Below, in pieces: positions 45,866-58,171 of a stretch of DNA of 64,000 nucleotides; position 1 is the stretch's first letter, and every line of letters begins with the position of its first letter. The notes beneath the pieces are model-generated. The model was not told where the DNA came from. It searched no databases and saw only the letters and a program-made list of their open reading frames with translations. The translations under genes and the position numbers were made by a program. The stretch is from Siphonodentalium dalli (Eukaryota; Mollusca; Scaphopoda; Gadilida; Siphonodentaliidae). The stretch lies in assembly GCA_032622095.1 (NCBI GenBank), contig CP136069.1, positions 163,301,043 to 163,365,042 of the forward strand, written 5' to 3'.

Positions 45866-46789
45866 ACTACTATTATCCTCGATGTGAAAATGTTCGAACA
45901 AATTGTCTCAACATGATTATTGTCTACAGTGCGATTGGGTGATGATTTGAATCGCAAATGATGTTCAACTCTATGTAAATATATTATTTTTGTTACAGCA
46001 ATTAGAAATGTATATATAGTCCGGTCTTGGCTGTTTACAGTTAGTAGCGGACACCCCGCCAATCTTGCAACCACTGGCCACGTCACTGCTATAGCTTACC
46101 AGTTGGTTATTAATTACTACCATTTCTGAAACACCCCTCCTTGCTAGCAATGTGTTATTCAGTTAAGTGTGTTTATAATAATATATATATGAACTAGATC
46201 CCATCCACATTTCGGACCAACTGCGGATCACAACGTATAGGTCTTATCTTTTAAGATTATCTTATGACACCTCACACCAGTCTTAAAGTTAAGACCAAAG
46301 TTAAGACCATCTTAGGTTAAGACTTTGTTCGTGAAACGCACTTATGACTGATGTTTGAACTTATGACCATCTTAAGTCCCAACTATGTCATAAGTTGCCT
46401 TCATGAAACAGGGCCCAGCTCTGTAGTTTTGCGATATGCACACACTGGCATGTGAATGAATAGCATTAACTTGTTATAATACTTGTGATTTAGCAGTTAG
46501 TATTCCGGAAGAATATTCTGCTTAAAGCATTATATAAAACAATGGGATCCCTTAAATCAGTCTGTCTGGGAAAGACAGCACAGAGAGTTAACAAGGGTGA
46601 CTTGATGGGCTAAAGTGCCTACTCTCAGTATCAAATTGCCAATCTTCGGTGGGTAAACAGTAGAACATTATAGAGGCAAAACCTTGTATCCACGGGGTGT
46701 TAATTTATAACTAATCTGCCAATCGCACGTAGAAACCACCAATATCTGGAAAGCAACATACAAACTTGCCAAGATACAATAATCAGGTT

Positions 46790-46912
46790 ATCATCCTTGG
46801 ATCACAAATTTACGTTGACTAGATATCTTCAAACCAGCGTCACAATCACTGGACAGCCTATATCGGCCTTATGAGCCATGTACCTTACCAACTGAGCCAT
46901 ATGGGATCCATA
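46790..46912 (-). mobile_element. Decayed tRNA-like SINE head
   Basis: The minus strand reads GGATCCCATATGGCTCAGTT then GGTAAGGTACATGGCTC, with an A box TGGCTCAGTTGG, and about 55 nt later GGTTTGAAGAT, a weak B box. Arrangement and spacing fit a tRNA-derived SINE; the mismatched stem rules out a working tRNA. The body may extend to about 46560. Confidence 0.5.
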
Positions 46913-47087
46913 TCACTTTCTGGGCTAGTAAAATAGTGCCTATCTGAGTACTCGCACTTTCGAAGGTAAAATTAGCACTATGACACTCTTGATAGGTAAA
47001 GCAATATAATATACATGTATCACTTCCCAACAGAATCACATCACATTTTGAGTGTATCAGGAAAGTGATTTTAAAGCTTTAGCATAC

Positions 47088-47292
47088 CCGTTCACAATTA
47101 TTTCTGCTGGCGCCCCTGTAGTGAATGTCAGAAACGGCTGACCATTAGGAAGCCGCACTTCCAAAGTCACGTAATCAGACAGATGTGTTCTGATCTGTTG
47201 CCAAAATGCAAAATAAAAACTAGAGCTGTTCGACAAAACACCGATATTTGCAATGGTAAGGGTGGTCTGGACAGGCAGCAATGTGTCGAAAT
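47088..47292 (-). CDS. Host gene exon E4: start of jelly-roll-like region
   Basis: About residues 200-267. Encodes DFDTLLPVQTTLTIANIGVL, SSSFYFAFWQQIRTHLSDYV and TLEVRLPNGQPFLTFTTGAP ending EIIVN. Alternating hydrophobic strands plus F-W-Q-Q-I suggest a beta-sandwich that continues in E5 and E6. Acceptor TTGTATCTTCCAG, donor GTATGC. It ends phase 2, one of only two phase-2 introns seen, which fits a domain split internally. Confidence 0.82.
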
Positions 47293-49080
47293 CTGGAAGA
47301 TACAAATAGAAAATATAGAAAAATCATTGTCTGTAACCTAAATAAGGGTTTCTCATATTTCTCTTGTTAAATGATATTGTTTTTAAATATTTTGATTACA
47401 GTATCGAAACTTGAAAGATAACAATTTATAAATGGACATACGCAATGTTCATAAAGTCTCTCCAGTGTATGTCTTAATGATAGCATGTGAGACTACACAT
47501 ACCCGAAGAAATGACTAGAAAGTGGGCACAGTGCTGGTCTATGTTGTATCTATATTGTTGTTATGTTGACTCTTGCAATTTGCAAACCGACTCGTGCTAT
47601 TTTTCTGCAATTTGTCCAAAATGATTTTAATACTAACTGAATTTACTATTTTGTATTATTATACAAGACCAGGAGCCTACATCATAAGCTGTATAACCCG
47701 TTTTTCCGTATCACATATATACGATTATGTCTAAATTTGAGGGAGACTGGACTACACCTCTATATAATCTATCCCGTGACCATTATTTACTGCACCATTT
47801 ATATAACATAATAATATAGATATCAGACATTAGAACACTATATAAAGAACGTATAATACTGTGACAAATCCAAATATTTGTAAAGGAGAAATACATACAC
47901 GGTGAATCAAAACCATTATATACATTTCTACATAGCCCGTGCATTTTGGACCCGACAGTATTGTGTGGATAATTCTTATGACAAATATGTTTAAAGCCAT
48001 TTATTCTCATTATTTGACTTTCTAAAAGGCCTGTTGGTCAACCTACCAATGCATTACTCTGACATGGTTTCTGTCATTCTAGTGTACAAAGTGCAGTGCC
48101 CTCTCACCATTGCAGCGTGTTACCTGGTATATAGACACCAATTTACTTATACTTGTTACACATAAAAACAATTTACAATTTTGTATTATTATTATTATAC
48201 AAGACCAGAAGTATACATCATACGTTTGCTCAAAATTGGCGGCGAGATGTCTCCACAAATGGTGAATTTAGTTATGCTTGCCCGCTATGCGGGATATCAT
48301 CACTAAATTCACCCTCTGGGGACCTCATTCTGCAAATGGCATGCACCTTATTCTCAGGCTTGGATATATTAGTGTTAACGTTACTTCTGTCACCATTTTT
48401 CGAGGTTGTGAAATTTGAATGTTAACATCTCCATAAAACAGCTATGTTCGATATGGGTTGTAGGGATAACGCATTAGTCTAATAGCTTGTTGATATCTTT
48501 AGAAAATATAGAAAAAAACAAATGTTGAAATTGACAGATGATATCTTGATATGGTAAACTCGAGTGTGTTTGTCTCACCTGTGCTATGTGTTAAAACATT
48601 GAAACATCTGTAAAATTGCTGAATTTGGCATGTTCTTAACATAGTTAGATTTAACTCCTGAATATCGGTATTTCAAGTATATATCACACAACTATCTTTG
48701 ACATGCCGCTTCAAAGTTACGCAGGTACATGTATGTACAGCGGTATATCAGTATAATTGGTTTCAATGTTTTATTATGCCTTAGCCATAAATCAATATGT
48801 AACATAATTCGTGCATTGGTCCGTATACTCATTTATGTGCGTGCTATGCCAGGCGAACATTTGACTTCCAAATAGGGCCTAAATACACGAAAGATACTTC
48901 ATCTGGGTTCACGATCAGATAGTGATTGATATTAAATCGTAATAACACGTGACACGCGAGGTTGGGACTGAGGCTGGGATTATTGACGAAATAACGAAGA
49001 TGTTTGAAGTGCTTTTAAAGATTGTGGTGTTGTAATGGTGTAAATTCTAACTACGTTATATTTAGAGTTATCACCTTTCC
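47293..49080. other. Intron DNA between E3 and E4, part 1
   Basis: No exon seen. A short palindrome at about 48260-48312 pairs GGTGAATTTAGT with ACTAAATTCACC around GCTTGCCCGCTATGCGGG. Otherwise AT-rich, with scattered ACATGTA motifs. Confidence 0.4.
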
Positions 49081-49084
49081 GATT

Positions 49085-49490
49085 AACTCAATCAATCAAT
49101 CAATCAAGTTTATTGTCTATGTAAATCAATAAATGACATTTAGACATCAATTAACATATATACATATAATTTACAGGTTACACACGTGCGTTGTAATATT
49201 TTTCCCCACAGCAACAGGCAGCCTTGAGCATATTAAAGCCGCACACATTTCTTGGAAGTCCAAAAAATGCATGCAGCTCCAATCTACCCACGACTACCAA
49301 CCACTGTGGTAACACCCTCATTCCCACCACCCTGCCATACCACTTCACCGGGCGCCTTGGTGGAGCACACCCCGCTCCACGCGAGACAAATGCACCGCAT
49401 GGAGCGGGGCCCGATCGGCCCAGGCATCCCTCCGCGGCACCGCAGAGCTGGTGCACTTTTACTGACCATCTCTTATTTTCCATATATCTG
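49085..49490 (-). mobile_element. GC-rich fragment with (AATC)n tail, probably a LINE 3' end
   Basis: The minus strand runs from a locally GC-rich block (49260-49460) to AATAAACTTGATTGATTGAT at 49087-49115, a microsatellite tail typical of CR1-like LINE 3' ends and like the SINE tail at 35497. A 101-codon frame on the minus strand (49178-49483, containing LPRNVCGFNMLKAACCC) has no match I recognise. Composition differs sharply from the AT-rich surroundings. Confidence 0.45.
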
Positions 49491-49549
49491 GCGAAATATT
49501 CTGATTTTAATTAAAATTAAAATAAACTTTAGATGAGCCTAAATAGTTC

Positions 49550-51789
49550 ATTAATAATATAAAACATGGTATTAAAATTAGTTAATATCACTAGCATTGT
49601 CGCTGTTGGCATTGATTTCGATAGCTCACGGTAGATATAATGTATCGGCACAGAACTACACGCCTCTAAGCTACCTCTTCACGCCCCTGTTTTCATTTCT
49701 GCTATTTTTGGCACATTGTCAAATTAGATCAGGGACCACATAAGCGCACGTGCAGATCTTGCTGACCGGGTAACCTTGACACGATGACACAGTTAGCCAA
49801 AAGGCAGTGACCGACTGACGTGTTCGTGAATTTGTGATTTATTTCTGGAGTTGTTCGGTAGGATTTAAGGAGTGAATTGTGAATGTATATGGAGTCTTTA
49901 CGCGTAATTCTAGGTCTGAGCTTACTGGAAACAATGACACACTTTAATCTGTCATTTATCATTTGAGTCAAATGCACTTCAATTCTTAAAAGTAACTACA
50001 GAATTTGACCCCGCCTGACTCAGTGAATGCGTGTCGTAGAGTGCCGATTCATTACAATATCTGTGTTAGAGATATGGTGTTTGAAATTACAGTCTCATTA
50101 ATATTTTCACCATTGCGGCATGGTCAGAAGACCGAGAAAGTGAGGGGTTGTAATATATACATGGTGAGTATCATATAGATTAAATTAAATATCATTTCAT
50201 GCATATTATTATTACCACTATTCAGGAAATTTCAGGGGGGGGGGGGTCAGGTGACCAGAACTGTATGGGGACCTCCAAGCAAATCTCCACAGCATAAGTT
50301 ATATATAAGAAGTTATCTGTGACGTAAATCAGAAGTATCTTTAAACATACTTTTCATTTAACTGACGGATTGGGTTTGGTAAAATATCTTTTTTTCTATA
50401 AATTTATGGAGATTTTTCCCTGGATTTGCAACATTTGACAAAAATTTAGAATAATTACACCAGCTTTCTAGTGCTATAATGGTACATCGACCCGACTTTC
50501 TGATAAATTATGTATTATTTCCAATACCACACAACATCACAATCAGAACATTTTGAAACTCTAAACCTTGCTGCAGAGGCTCGCATAAAGGTACCCACCC
50601 CACAATGGCCACCCAACCGCCTCCCCAAATACCTACAATAATATTAAATACATTCATAACTGAGAGTGACATTAGATGAATGAACTCCCATAATTTATTA
50701 ACCTCATACTAGTATATCTATCATCGGTATCACTAATTATTATTACATATTTATTATAATAATATATCAAAGACAGAATTTATTTAGATTAATTTTGTTA
50801 TCTGAGTTCAATTTTACATTTAGATTTAAATTTGGGATTGGTTGGTTGACTGCACCTCATATGAGTTCTCTTTAAAGGATCTGACAGATTAGTATTATCC
50901 ATGACCATTGAAAATAAGTTGAAATTGTTCATGTTTTCTAAGATAGTAATTTAAATCAAATAATACTGATTAGAAATGGACAATTCATTCAATTGCTTGT
51001 ATTAAATTAAAATTCATTTTATTTGTTTTTTCAGTTAATGACACATCGAGTAGTCACTTAGAATAGATTATTTCATAAGTTTTCATAAGAGGACCAGTCA
51101 GTTCACCAATCTCCCCAGTTCCCCAGAATTGAGGCTGTTGGGCTTTAGATCTATTTTTACTCAGGATTCTAATTTCGAAATGTAATCCTATCCTCGCGTG
51201 TCACCTGTTACTCCGTTTAAATATGCATCGCTATCTAATCGTGAACCCTGATTAAGAATATTTCACTATCCAATCGGGTGCGTATTAGTTGGTTGAATAC
51301 AGGTTGTTTATCGAAACTACAGGTATACGATACCTTCGCAGCTGGCTTCTGACGAAGCACCCTTCGCGAACGTCGTTTTGAACGTCGGGCATGTGTCACA
51401 TGATGTTGCCATGGGTTGTGAAGTAAATAAATAACCCATGCGCACACCTGCTACAAGGAATCAATCCAGTGGCCGAGAAATGTCCCGAGACACACGTATC
51501 TGAAATGATGATAAACATGACAGTTTAATGTGCATACAGAGTAGATTGTAGGTTAGCCACCCAGGCCATTATTATAGGATTACATATACATAAATACTTA
51601 ATCGGAGGGAAATTAGATATTGTTTAAAATCTAATCGAATCTGTTTGTGGAATATACGAAATTGGCAACCCGTTGCCTAAGAGTTATTAAAATAACCTAG
51701 TTGAATTTTAAGTTTCTCTTATCACCATGGAACCTTAACAGAGACATTCTTTCTAGCAGGAACGCTACAAATTCCTATTATGTGGCCTT
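49550..51789. other. Intron DNA between E3 and E4, part 2
   Basis: AT-rich without a recognisable gene. Poly-G at 50235-50246. Nothing else supportable. Confidence 0.4.
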
Positions 51790-52285
51790 AAATATGGGTG
51801 GCCAATTGGTCTAATAATACGTCAAATGAAAATCAATTGGTGTTAAATAACAATCAATAAGTCAACAACAACTGAATAGAAGTCGTTACAAAATAAAAAT
51901 ACATCAAAAGAAAATTAATGTCAATTAACAATCGATCGGTCAATTCCAACATACTAGAAGTCGCTTCAAAATCAAAATATGTCAAATAATATTAATAGAT
52001 GTCAAATAACAACCAATATATCTTGTGTCAATTGACATATTGATTGAAAATAAACTAGACATTTATTTTTTACGTGATGTCTATTCATTGTTTCACAATT
52101 TCCACGTGTTCAATATTTGTTACAATATATGCAATAAAGTTATTTCCCACAAGATTACACTAAAAGCGCCCTCTAGTGCCATTTTTCATTTGACATATTT
52201 TGATTTCGAAACGACTTATATTAATTTGGAATTGACATATTGATTATTATTTAACACTTATTGATTTTCATTTGACAGGCTGCCC
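51790..52285. mobile_element. Inverted-repeat element ending 15 bp from a splice site
   Basis: Left part GGCCAATTGG, CGTCAAATGAAAATCAAT and GTTAAATAACAATCAATA is mirrored by the right end, whose reverse complement reads GCCTGTCAAATGAAAATCAA, GTGTTAAATAATAATCAATA. Within, motifs AGAAGTCG(T/C)T and AAATCAAAATATGTCAAAT recur, so the arms also hold tandem sub-repeats. The right end lies just downstream of the E3 donor at 52299. Confidence 0.7.
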
Positions 52286-52299
52286 ATACATATGCTTAC

Positions 52300-52461
52300 C
52301 CCGACATTGAGACCCACTGATAGAACCAGTCACAACAGTTGATTTGCCTTCAATGCACGCCACACAACTTGTTTGTCCACTACGGTCCTGGTATGACCCC
52401 TTTGGACATTTTTTGCACACGTTGTCGATGACATCATGGTATGTTCCCGGTGGACAATCAA
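52300..52461 (-). CDS. Host gene exon E3: GCC2/GCC3 cysteine-rich domain (first copy)
   Basis: About residues 146-199. Encodes DCPPGTYHDVIDNVCKKCPK, GSYQDRSGQTSCVACIEGKS and SGSQCR: C-P-P-G-T-Y, C-x-x-C-P-x-G-(S/T)-Y-Q-D and final Cys, a clear GCC2/GCC3 (ephrin-receptor-like) domain and close relative of E14. Acceptor CTGATTCTCCAG, donor GTAAGC, phase 1 at both ends. The start base is set from the phase, since the assembled frame requires 162 nt. Confidence 0.9.
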
Positions 52462-55400
52462 CTGGAGAATCAGAAATCATGAAGTTAGCTTCGTGTCCAA
52501 TTTTCATACAAAGCACTATACGCATATGCACATATATTGTTAACTAGCTTAAACAGGCTCCTTTGTGAGCTCTGCGCACATTTTGATCCTTTAAACATTT
52601 TGATTTAAAATAAAAAACAAATTTAATTAAATTTTTTTTTTTTTAATTTTGCTTTTAGATTGAACTCCATGCTCAATTAACAACATTTTGTTTTCAGCAC
52701 ACCCAATTTGGATTGAAATCTGTCCTGGAGTCTGGGGGGAAAATCCGGACAGACAGACAGATCCTACTCTTTTAAATATATATATATATATATATAGATA
52801 TTAGATAAGACAATTTTAATGCCATTACCTTTCTAATAATCAACGATAGAGAAAAGCTGCAATTAATACGTCAAATTTGTTGGTGGGTTTCTAAAATATT
52901 CTATATGTAATATTTTCGAAAAAGTACCTGATAGGATAATTATTTACCTACGTTTTGAGAGCATTACTGATCACATTTTGCTTCAATAAGTAACTTTCAG
53001 CGTGATGTGACACTTTTTGTGAATAAATGAAAATTTCGACAGGTAAGCTTTTTCCGTAGTACGAACATTTAGAAAATTATCTCCCATGTGAACATTTATA
53101 CATGCTCGAATTGCGATTTTATCTATCGTCATTAATTAATCATGCTGGGAGAATGAAATACATATGTCCATAGGTGTACTAAAGTGTTCCTGTATTATAT
53201 ACATACAGACATATCATCTTTATAAGGCGAATATTTGAAATAAGAAAATGGGGCGTGGCCTGCATGCAGTTTGTTTATGCATTTTGCAACTAATTTCGTG
53301 TAAGTAATGAATAAAATTCCAACTGTTGAAAATGTTGGCACTATTTCAATTTCACCCCCCCCCCCCCCACCTTTACGGCCAAACCATTTTTCAAGTTCAA
53401 AAACATCTTTCCTTATCACAATTTTCACAAGAGACAATGACATACAAAACAAATAAATAGCACGTGACTATAATCATCTAAGCATGAGTTGGAAGCATAA
53501 ACGCTTAAAATCCCACATGTCACCATGCACGATCGAGCTGAGCTCGGTTAATAAAGTGGATAAGTTCGTAATGTTGTTATGATGCACATTTTAGCTGGAT
53601 ATCAGTTGTAACCACACATACATTGCAATACAGTCTGATGAGTGTCAGTTCCGCTGCATTCAATGAAGCTCTGTCGGTCTATCCTATAATGTTCCAAACC
53701 ATTGGATCGGGTCGCAGTCCCCCTCTTAAATTGAAACCACAATTATTCGTCTGGTATCCACATATGAAATGGAACGGAGTATAAACTCTTTATCGGCTTG
53801 GTAATTGATATTCTTTAATCACGATCGGCAGATCCTTCAAATGTGATATATCCCAACTGTGCACGTATCCATAGAAGGATCGGAAGTTCGTGCTTAAGGT
53901 ATTAGAAAATTAATAAAGGTGCGTGCTATTCAGTTTAATTTCGTTACAAATGTACCTATATTTATACCATTATGAGAGATGTGTAGGGTATATCCTATAT
54001 ACTCAATCAGGGAATCAACATTAGAGTGCAATCTGACCTATGTGGTGACCGAAATCGGTTGTTTCTTTCAGTCGTACCCAACCATAATTCTGCAACGAAT
54101 CAGTTAAATTTTTGGTGATGGCGATCGGTGAAAGATCAATAAGTCTGTATGTTATGCGATAGCGTTTGGAGTCATCACTTGATCTAAAAAGGACGTCCAC
54201 ATGCCGACCATCTCAGCGGGGTTGTGTGCAATCGCTGATTCTGGAAATTCTTGGCTTCATACTTGGAAGCTGATATTTCCAAACCCTCTCTTCGCCATAG
54301 CCGTTTTCAAAGAACTTCGCAGCGTAACATTCGTATTTGGTGCATTAGCACAAGACCGGGAGCATAAAATTATATATATAATTAGTGGCTGGCGATCAAT
54401 GTTTCTTGTAATATCATCATATATGCATCGAACATGTTAGCCTTTATCAGGAGGGGATGATGGTTAAAGGTGCGCTGTTTGAATGGTTCCTTGTGTATAA
54501 TTTATTTACGCACGTCAATCCGGTTACTGACTACTTGCATCGTCGTGATTGTGATCTGGCTTTAGTTTGCTAATAGTGTAGACTTGCAGCCATTCACTCT
54601 TATCAACTTTAGAATGATTCATAATTAGTAATCCATGATGTATCCAGATACATACATCATCCAGATTTACTTGATGCTTTTTGGATCCACAACAACCCGG
54701 GAGGGATGGTTTAACATATATAATGTCGATAGCTCTATACAACACATAATAATTACTGCAATTCTACAACGATTGACGTTTTGGTGATGTCTCACGGCAT
54801 CTCTATATGATGGAAGTGTACACAATCTTGAATTCAATTTGCTGAATGGACATCCAAAAAGCTATTTTGATACAAGGTATACTTAGGTTATAATAACTTA
54901 GGTCGTATGGGATGCTTTCGAGTCGAATTTCACAACATTGTTGGCATTTTACTTTCTTCGTGATAGATACGGTATGCAACTATTCGCATGTAATCGCCAA
55001 AGATAACAATCAGATTTTTATTCATTTTTCTAATAGAGGACGCAATCGCTTGGTAGAATGCTATGTATGGCCAATGCACCCATGCATTCGGCAATAATCC
55101 TATTGTATTCGGTGCTCGCATCGTGTCAATTTAGACGAACAGACAATAAGATTAAAATAATGTCAGAGGCGGCGCTAAGTGCTTTAGGTTGTGCAGTCCC
55201 TACTATTTTGTAAACGATGGACACATAAACCAAGAAGGATATTAATCGTATGCGTTTTTTTTTTTGGCGGAAAGATATCATAAAACTCAGCATACATACA
55301 TTGTAGTGATGTTATATTGGCTAATATTTGTAGCTAACCGAAGTAGATAAATGTCGAATTTGGCACCTGATTGTGTAAATTTGGCCATTAAAGTAATCAT

Positions 55401-56315
55401 GACAACAACAATAATATGAAACATCTTGTTTCGATGGCAATGGTTAGTGTGGATTAAAATGAGACGTTCCTGTCTAATTTTCATCGGTAAACATATCTAC
55501 TACATTAGATAATAACACCACAAGTCATAAGCAATCGAACACTCTGATAGAATCGATCTGCAAACCAACTTTGCCATTATGACGTAAATGGCAGCCATTA
55601 TCGTAGCCATCGTGGCATCTAATTGGACATATTTCGATCGCTTATGCGTTAGTATATCGGCTTCTAAGGTTTTATGCCACCAAAGTATTGTGTCAAAAAT
55701 CGGATCTATGTAACAGGAAATTGTATAATGTCTTCAACATATTTTAAAATCGCGATTTTCGTGCGTTTTTACCAATAAAACACTGAAACCCGACTTATAA
55801 ATTTGTTTCTTGATAAAATTATTGATTAAGAAATGTTTGTTTATTATATACCCAAAAATATGCAAAAATGGCACTTCTGTCCGGTCTGTCGTGATTTGAC
55901 CCTTTCCTGCCATTAACGGATTAGACAATGAATCAACAGTTAGGAATTAAATTCTAAAATTGATTTTATTCTCAAATAGTGTATACCTAAGATTATCTTT
56001 AACTTTTGTCATATAGATCTGATTTGAACCAATTAATCGTTTGCTGATACATGTAGATGTTATTCTCAAAGAACATGCTTTATTATTTATCACATTTTAT
56101 GTTCCATTAGTTTTGCTACTTCCATGCAGAATGGTGTGAAATTCAAGCATGCAACTATTAGAGCACTTCTAAATATATCATAATTTCACAACTCACCTGC
56201 CAATGTTTTGTTGTTTATTAACAATGGACTAGAAAAGTGAATCCATCCAAAATTAATACAAAGAATTATATATAATTATAGTTCTGTGGAAATACATACC
56301 ACTTCTGTGTAAATA
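52462..56315. other. Intron DNA between E2 and E3
   Basis: No exon recognised. Simple repeats: T-rich 52632-52645, (AT)n 52773-52795, poly-C 53355-53371. A few open frames (for example near 54201-54440 and 54930-55121 on opposite strands) have no domain features. Confidence 0.45.
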
Positions 56316-58164
56316 CCCTTACCGAAATCATTAGCCATCTGTTAGCCATTCTTTAGCACTCGGAAGAGAAGGAATGATGGCTTACTGATGGTTAGTAGTT
56401 TTCAGAGGATATGGATGGTTAATGCAAACTTTAGCCATCGAGACTAGGTGATGGCTAGATGATGGCTTATTAGCCATCGCTTAGCCCTCCTATAGGCCGA
56501 AATATTTAAATGAGCTAAGCCATCGCTTAGCCCTCGATGGATGGATGGCTAGTAGGCCGATGGCTAGTAGGCCGATGGCTAGTAAGCCATGGATGGCTAG
56601 TATGCCACTGATGGCTAGTAGGCTGATGGCTAGTGGGCCGATGGCTAGTGGGCCGATGGCTAGTAAGCCATCGGATTGTTAGCCCTCGACATTTAGTGAT
56701 GGCTTAGGATTACTATATGTTATATGACTTGCTTCAGGAGGGATAACTCATTGTCATCATCTATTTGAGAATGAATTGTCTCCCTTGTCACTAAATAACC
56801 TGGGGAATAAAAAAAACATCTGATTATATCTTAAAAATAATATTTTATATCATAAAAATAATTTTTAACAACATAATGATCAATGTCCATTATTTTTGTT
56901 AAGTTTTGCCAAGTTTTCATCGGAAATACAGTGGAAACAATTTACATTTGTACCCCTGGACACACTGCATGGTATATGGAATCATGCAACATCTTCACAT
57001 TAGGCTGGGCAAGCCAAAGATTCGATCCTGCATGTTTTTTGTAAAAATCCAAAAGAAAATAGTCTGGTCAAGATAGATCTTTTAACCCTTCCATGATGAG
57101 AGCTATGCTGGTGCAGCATTAAAGAACCTGGTTCCCGCTGAATTCTCTTATATATGCAAGTTTCCCATAGGGATCAAGCCTCGCATATATAAGAGAATGT
57201 GCTGGCTTACAAGGTCAAGGTAAATATTTTTAGGCCAATGTATTCTCTTTTATATGTGAGGTTCCTTATGGGCAACTCGCATATATAAGAGAATTGCATT
57301 GGCACAGGATTTTCAAAAAAATTCAGGAAGCTCCCGTCGGAAGGGTTAAATATGAATATGTTTTTTTCAAGATGTTTAATATGTCATATATCATGCCCAA
57401 TAAATTAGAAAATATTGTGCTGAGGATTGTACTTACCAATTTCCAGATTTATTTGTATCTTAGTGCCGCAGCAAGATATATATATTCTCTCAGAATCTTA
57501 GGCAGAATGTTTGATAAACATGCAGATATTTAATACTTTTTTCACAGCTTTTAAAATAGCAGGCTCAGCATATCTTGAAGCCATTACAGTACTAGTCCAA
57601 TGAATCTCAACTAAAGAAATCACAAGTTTATAAGACCGCTAGAACATCATGAGTGTAAAAAATACTGGAACAACAAACTGAATTGACCAGTGAATAGCTG
57701 TTAAATTCGAATGTAAGTTGGCTCCAAAATCCCAGGATGCATCTATCAGGCCTGTGTATAAACATAACCTATTTTTAGAACTTAGGTTCCTCTATCTGTT
57801 GGGACCAACACATGGCAGCCATATGGTAGTCTCATGAGAACTGCAGGTTTCTTAACCATTCTGACTTTCATGAAGGCTAACATTTGAATGTTAAAAATTC
57901 TCCAGTCTGATGGTTATCCAAGAGATTCTTAGCCATCAGTAATTATAATGATGGCTAGTGAATATAATTCCATGTTGATGGCTTAATAAGCCATCCACTA
58001 GCCATCACCTTGGCCATCATCAGAAATCTAAGCCATCACAGACCTTCTTATTCTTCATGAGTGCTAATATAACTATAGTGATGGTTTATCTTAGCCATCA
58101 TTGGTATCTGATGGCTAAGCGAGGGCTTAGGGATGGCTTAATAAGCCATTCTGTTCGGTAAGGG
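56316..58164. mobile_element. 1.85-kb inverted-repeat element with GATGGCTAG minisatellite
   Basis: Ends are inverted: left CCCTTACCGAAATCATTAGC and right, as reverse complement, CCCTTACCGAACAGAATGGC, each next to a TA (56314-56315; 58165-58166). Both subterminal regions are rich in GATGGCTTA/TAAGCCATC words; 56530-56690 is a run of GATGGCTAGTAGGCC-type units. A smaller element is nested at 57086-57345. No coding. The right end abuts the E2 donor. Confidence 0.78.
57086..57345. mobile_element. Hairpin-bearing TTAA element (H family), copy 2, nested
   Basis: Ends CCCTTCC / GGAAGGG flanked by TTAA on both sides (57082-57085, 57346-57349). Two palindromes inside: GAATTCTCTTATATATGC ... GCATATATAAGAGAATG and ATTCTCTTTTATATGTGAG ... 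CTCGCATATATAAGAGAAT, followed by GCATTGGCACAGG, a string also found beside the hairpins of 43562-44000. 260 bp, no coding. Confidence 0.8.
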
Positions 58165-58171
58165 TACGTAC

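Larger units (their letters stand above)
44188..46416. mobile_element. 2.2-kb DNA transposon remnant hosting nested elements
   Basis: Left end GGGCCTGTTTCATGAAGCAA with a TTATCTTAAGATGG-rich subterminal part is matched in reverse by the right end (reverse complement GGGCCCTGTTTCATGAAGG, then AACTTATGACATAG). Both subterminal regions are dense in TCTTAAG/CTTAAGA and CATAAG words for about 170 bp. No transposase is visible. Two palindromic elements (45182-45277 and 45602-45865) and a segment with TAAAGAGCGTTT motifs (44830-45155) lie inside. The superfamily is uncertain (PIF/Harbinger-like termini are possible). Confidence 0.65.

Noticed and set aside
46830-46912. tRNA gene on the minus strand
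   Set aside because: Only the A box is good; the B box is decayed and no cloverleaf can be drawn.
49178-49483. Host gene exon on the minus strand
   Set aside because: E3 and E4 already join in frame, and this segment ends in a transposon-type tail.
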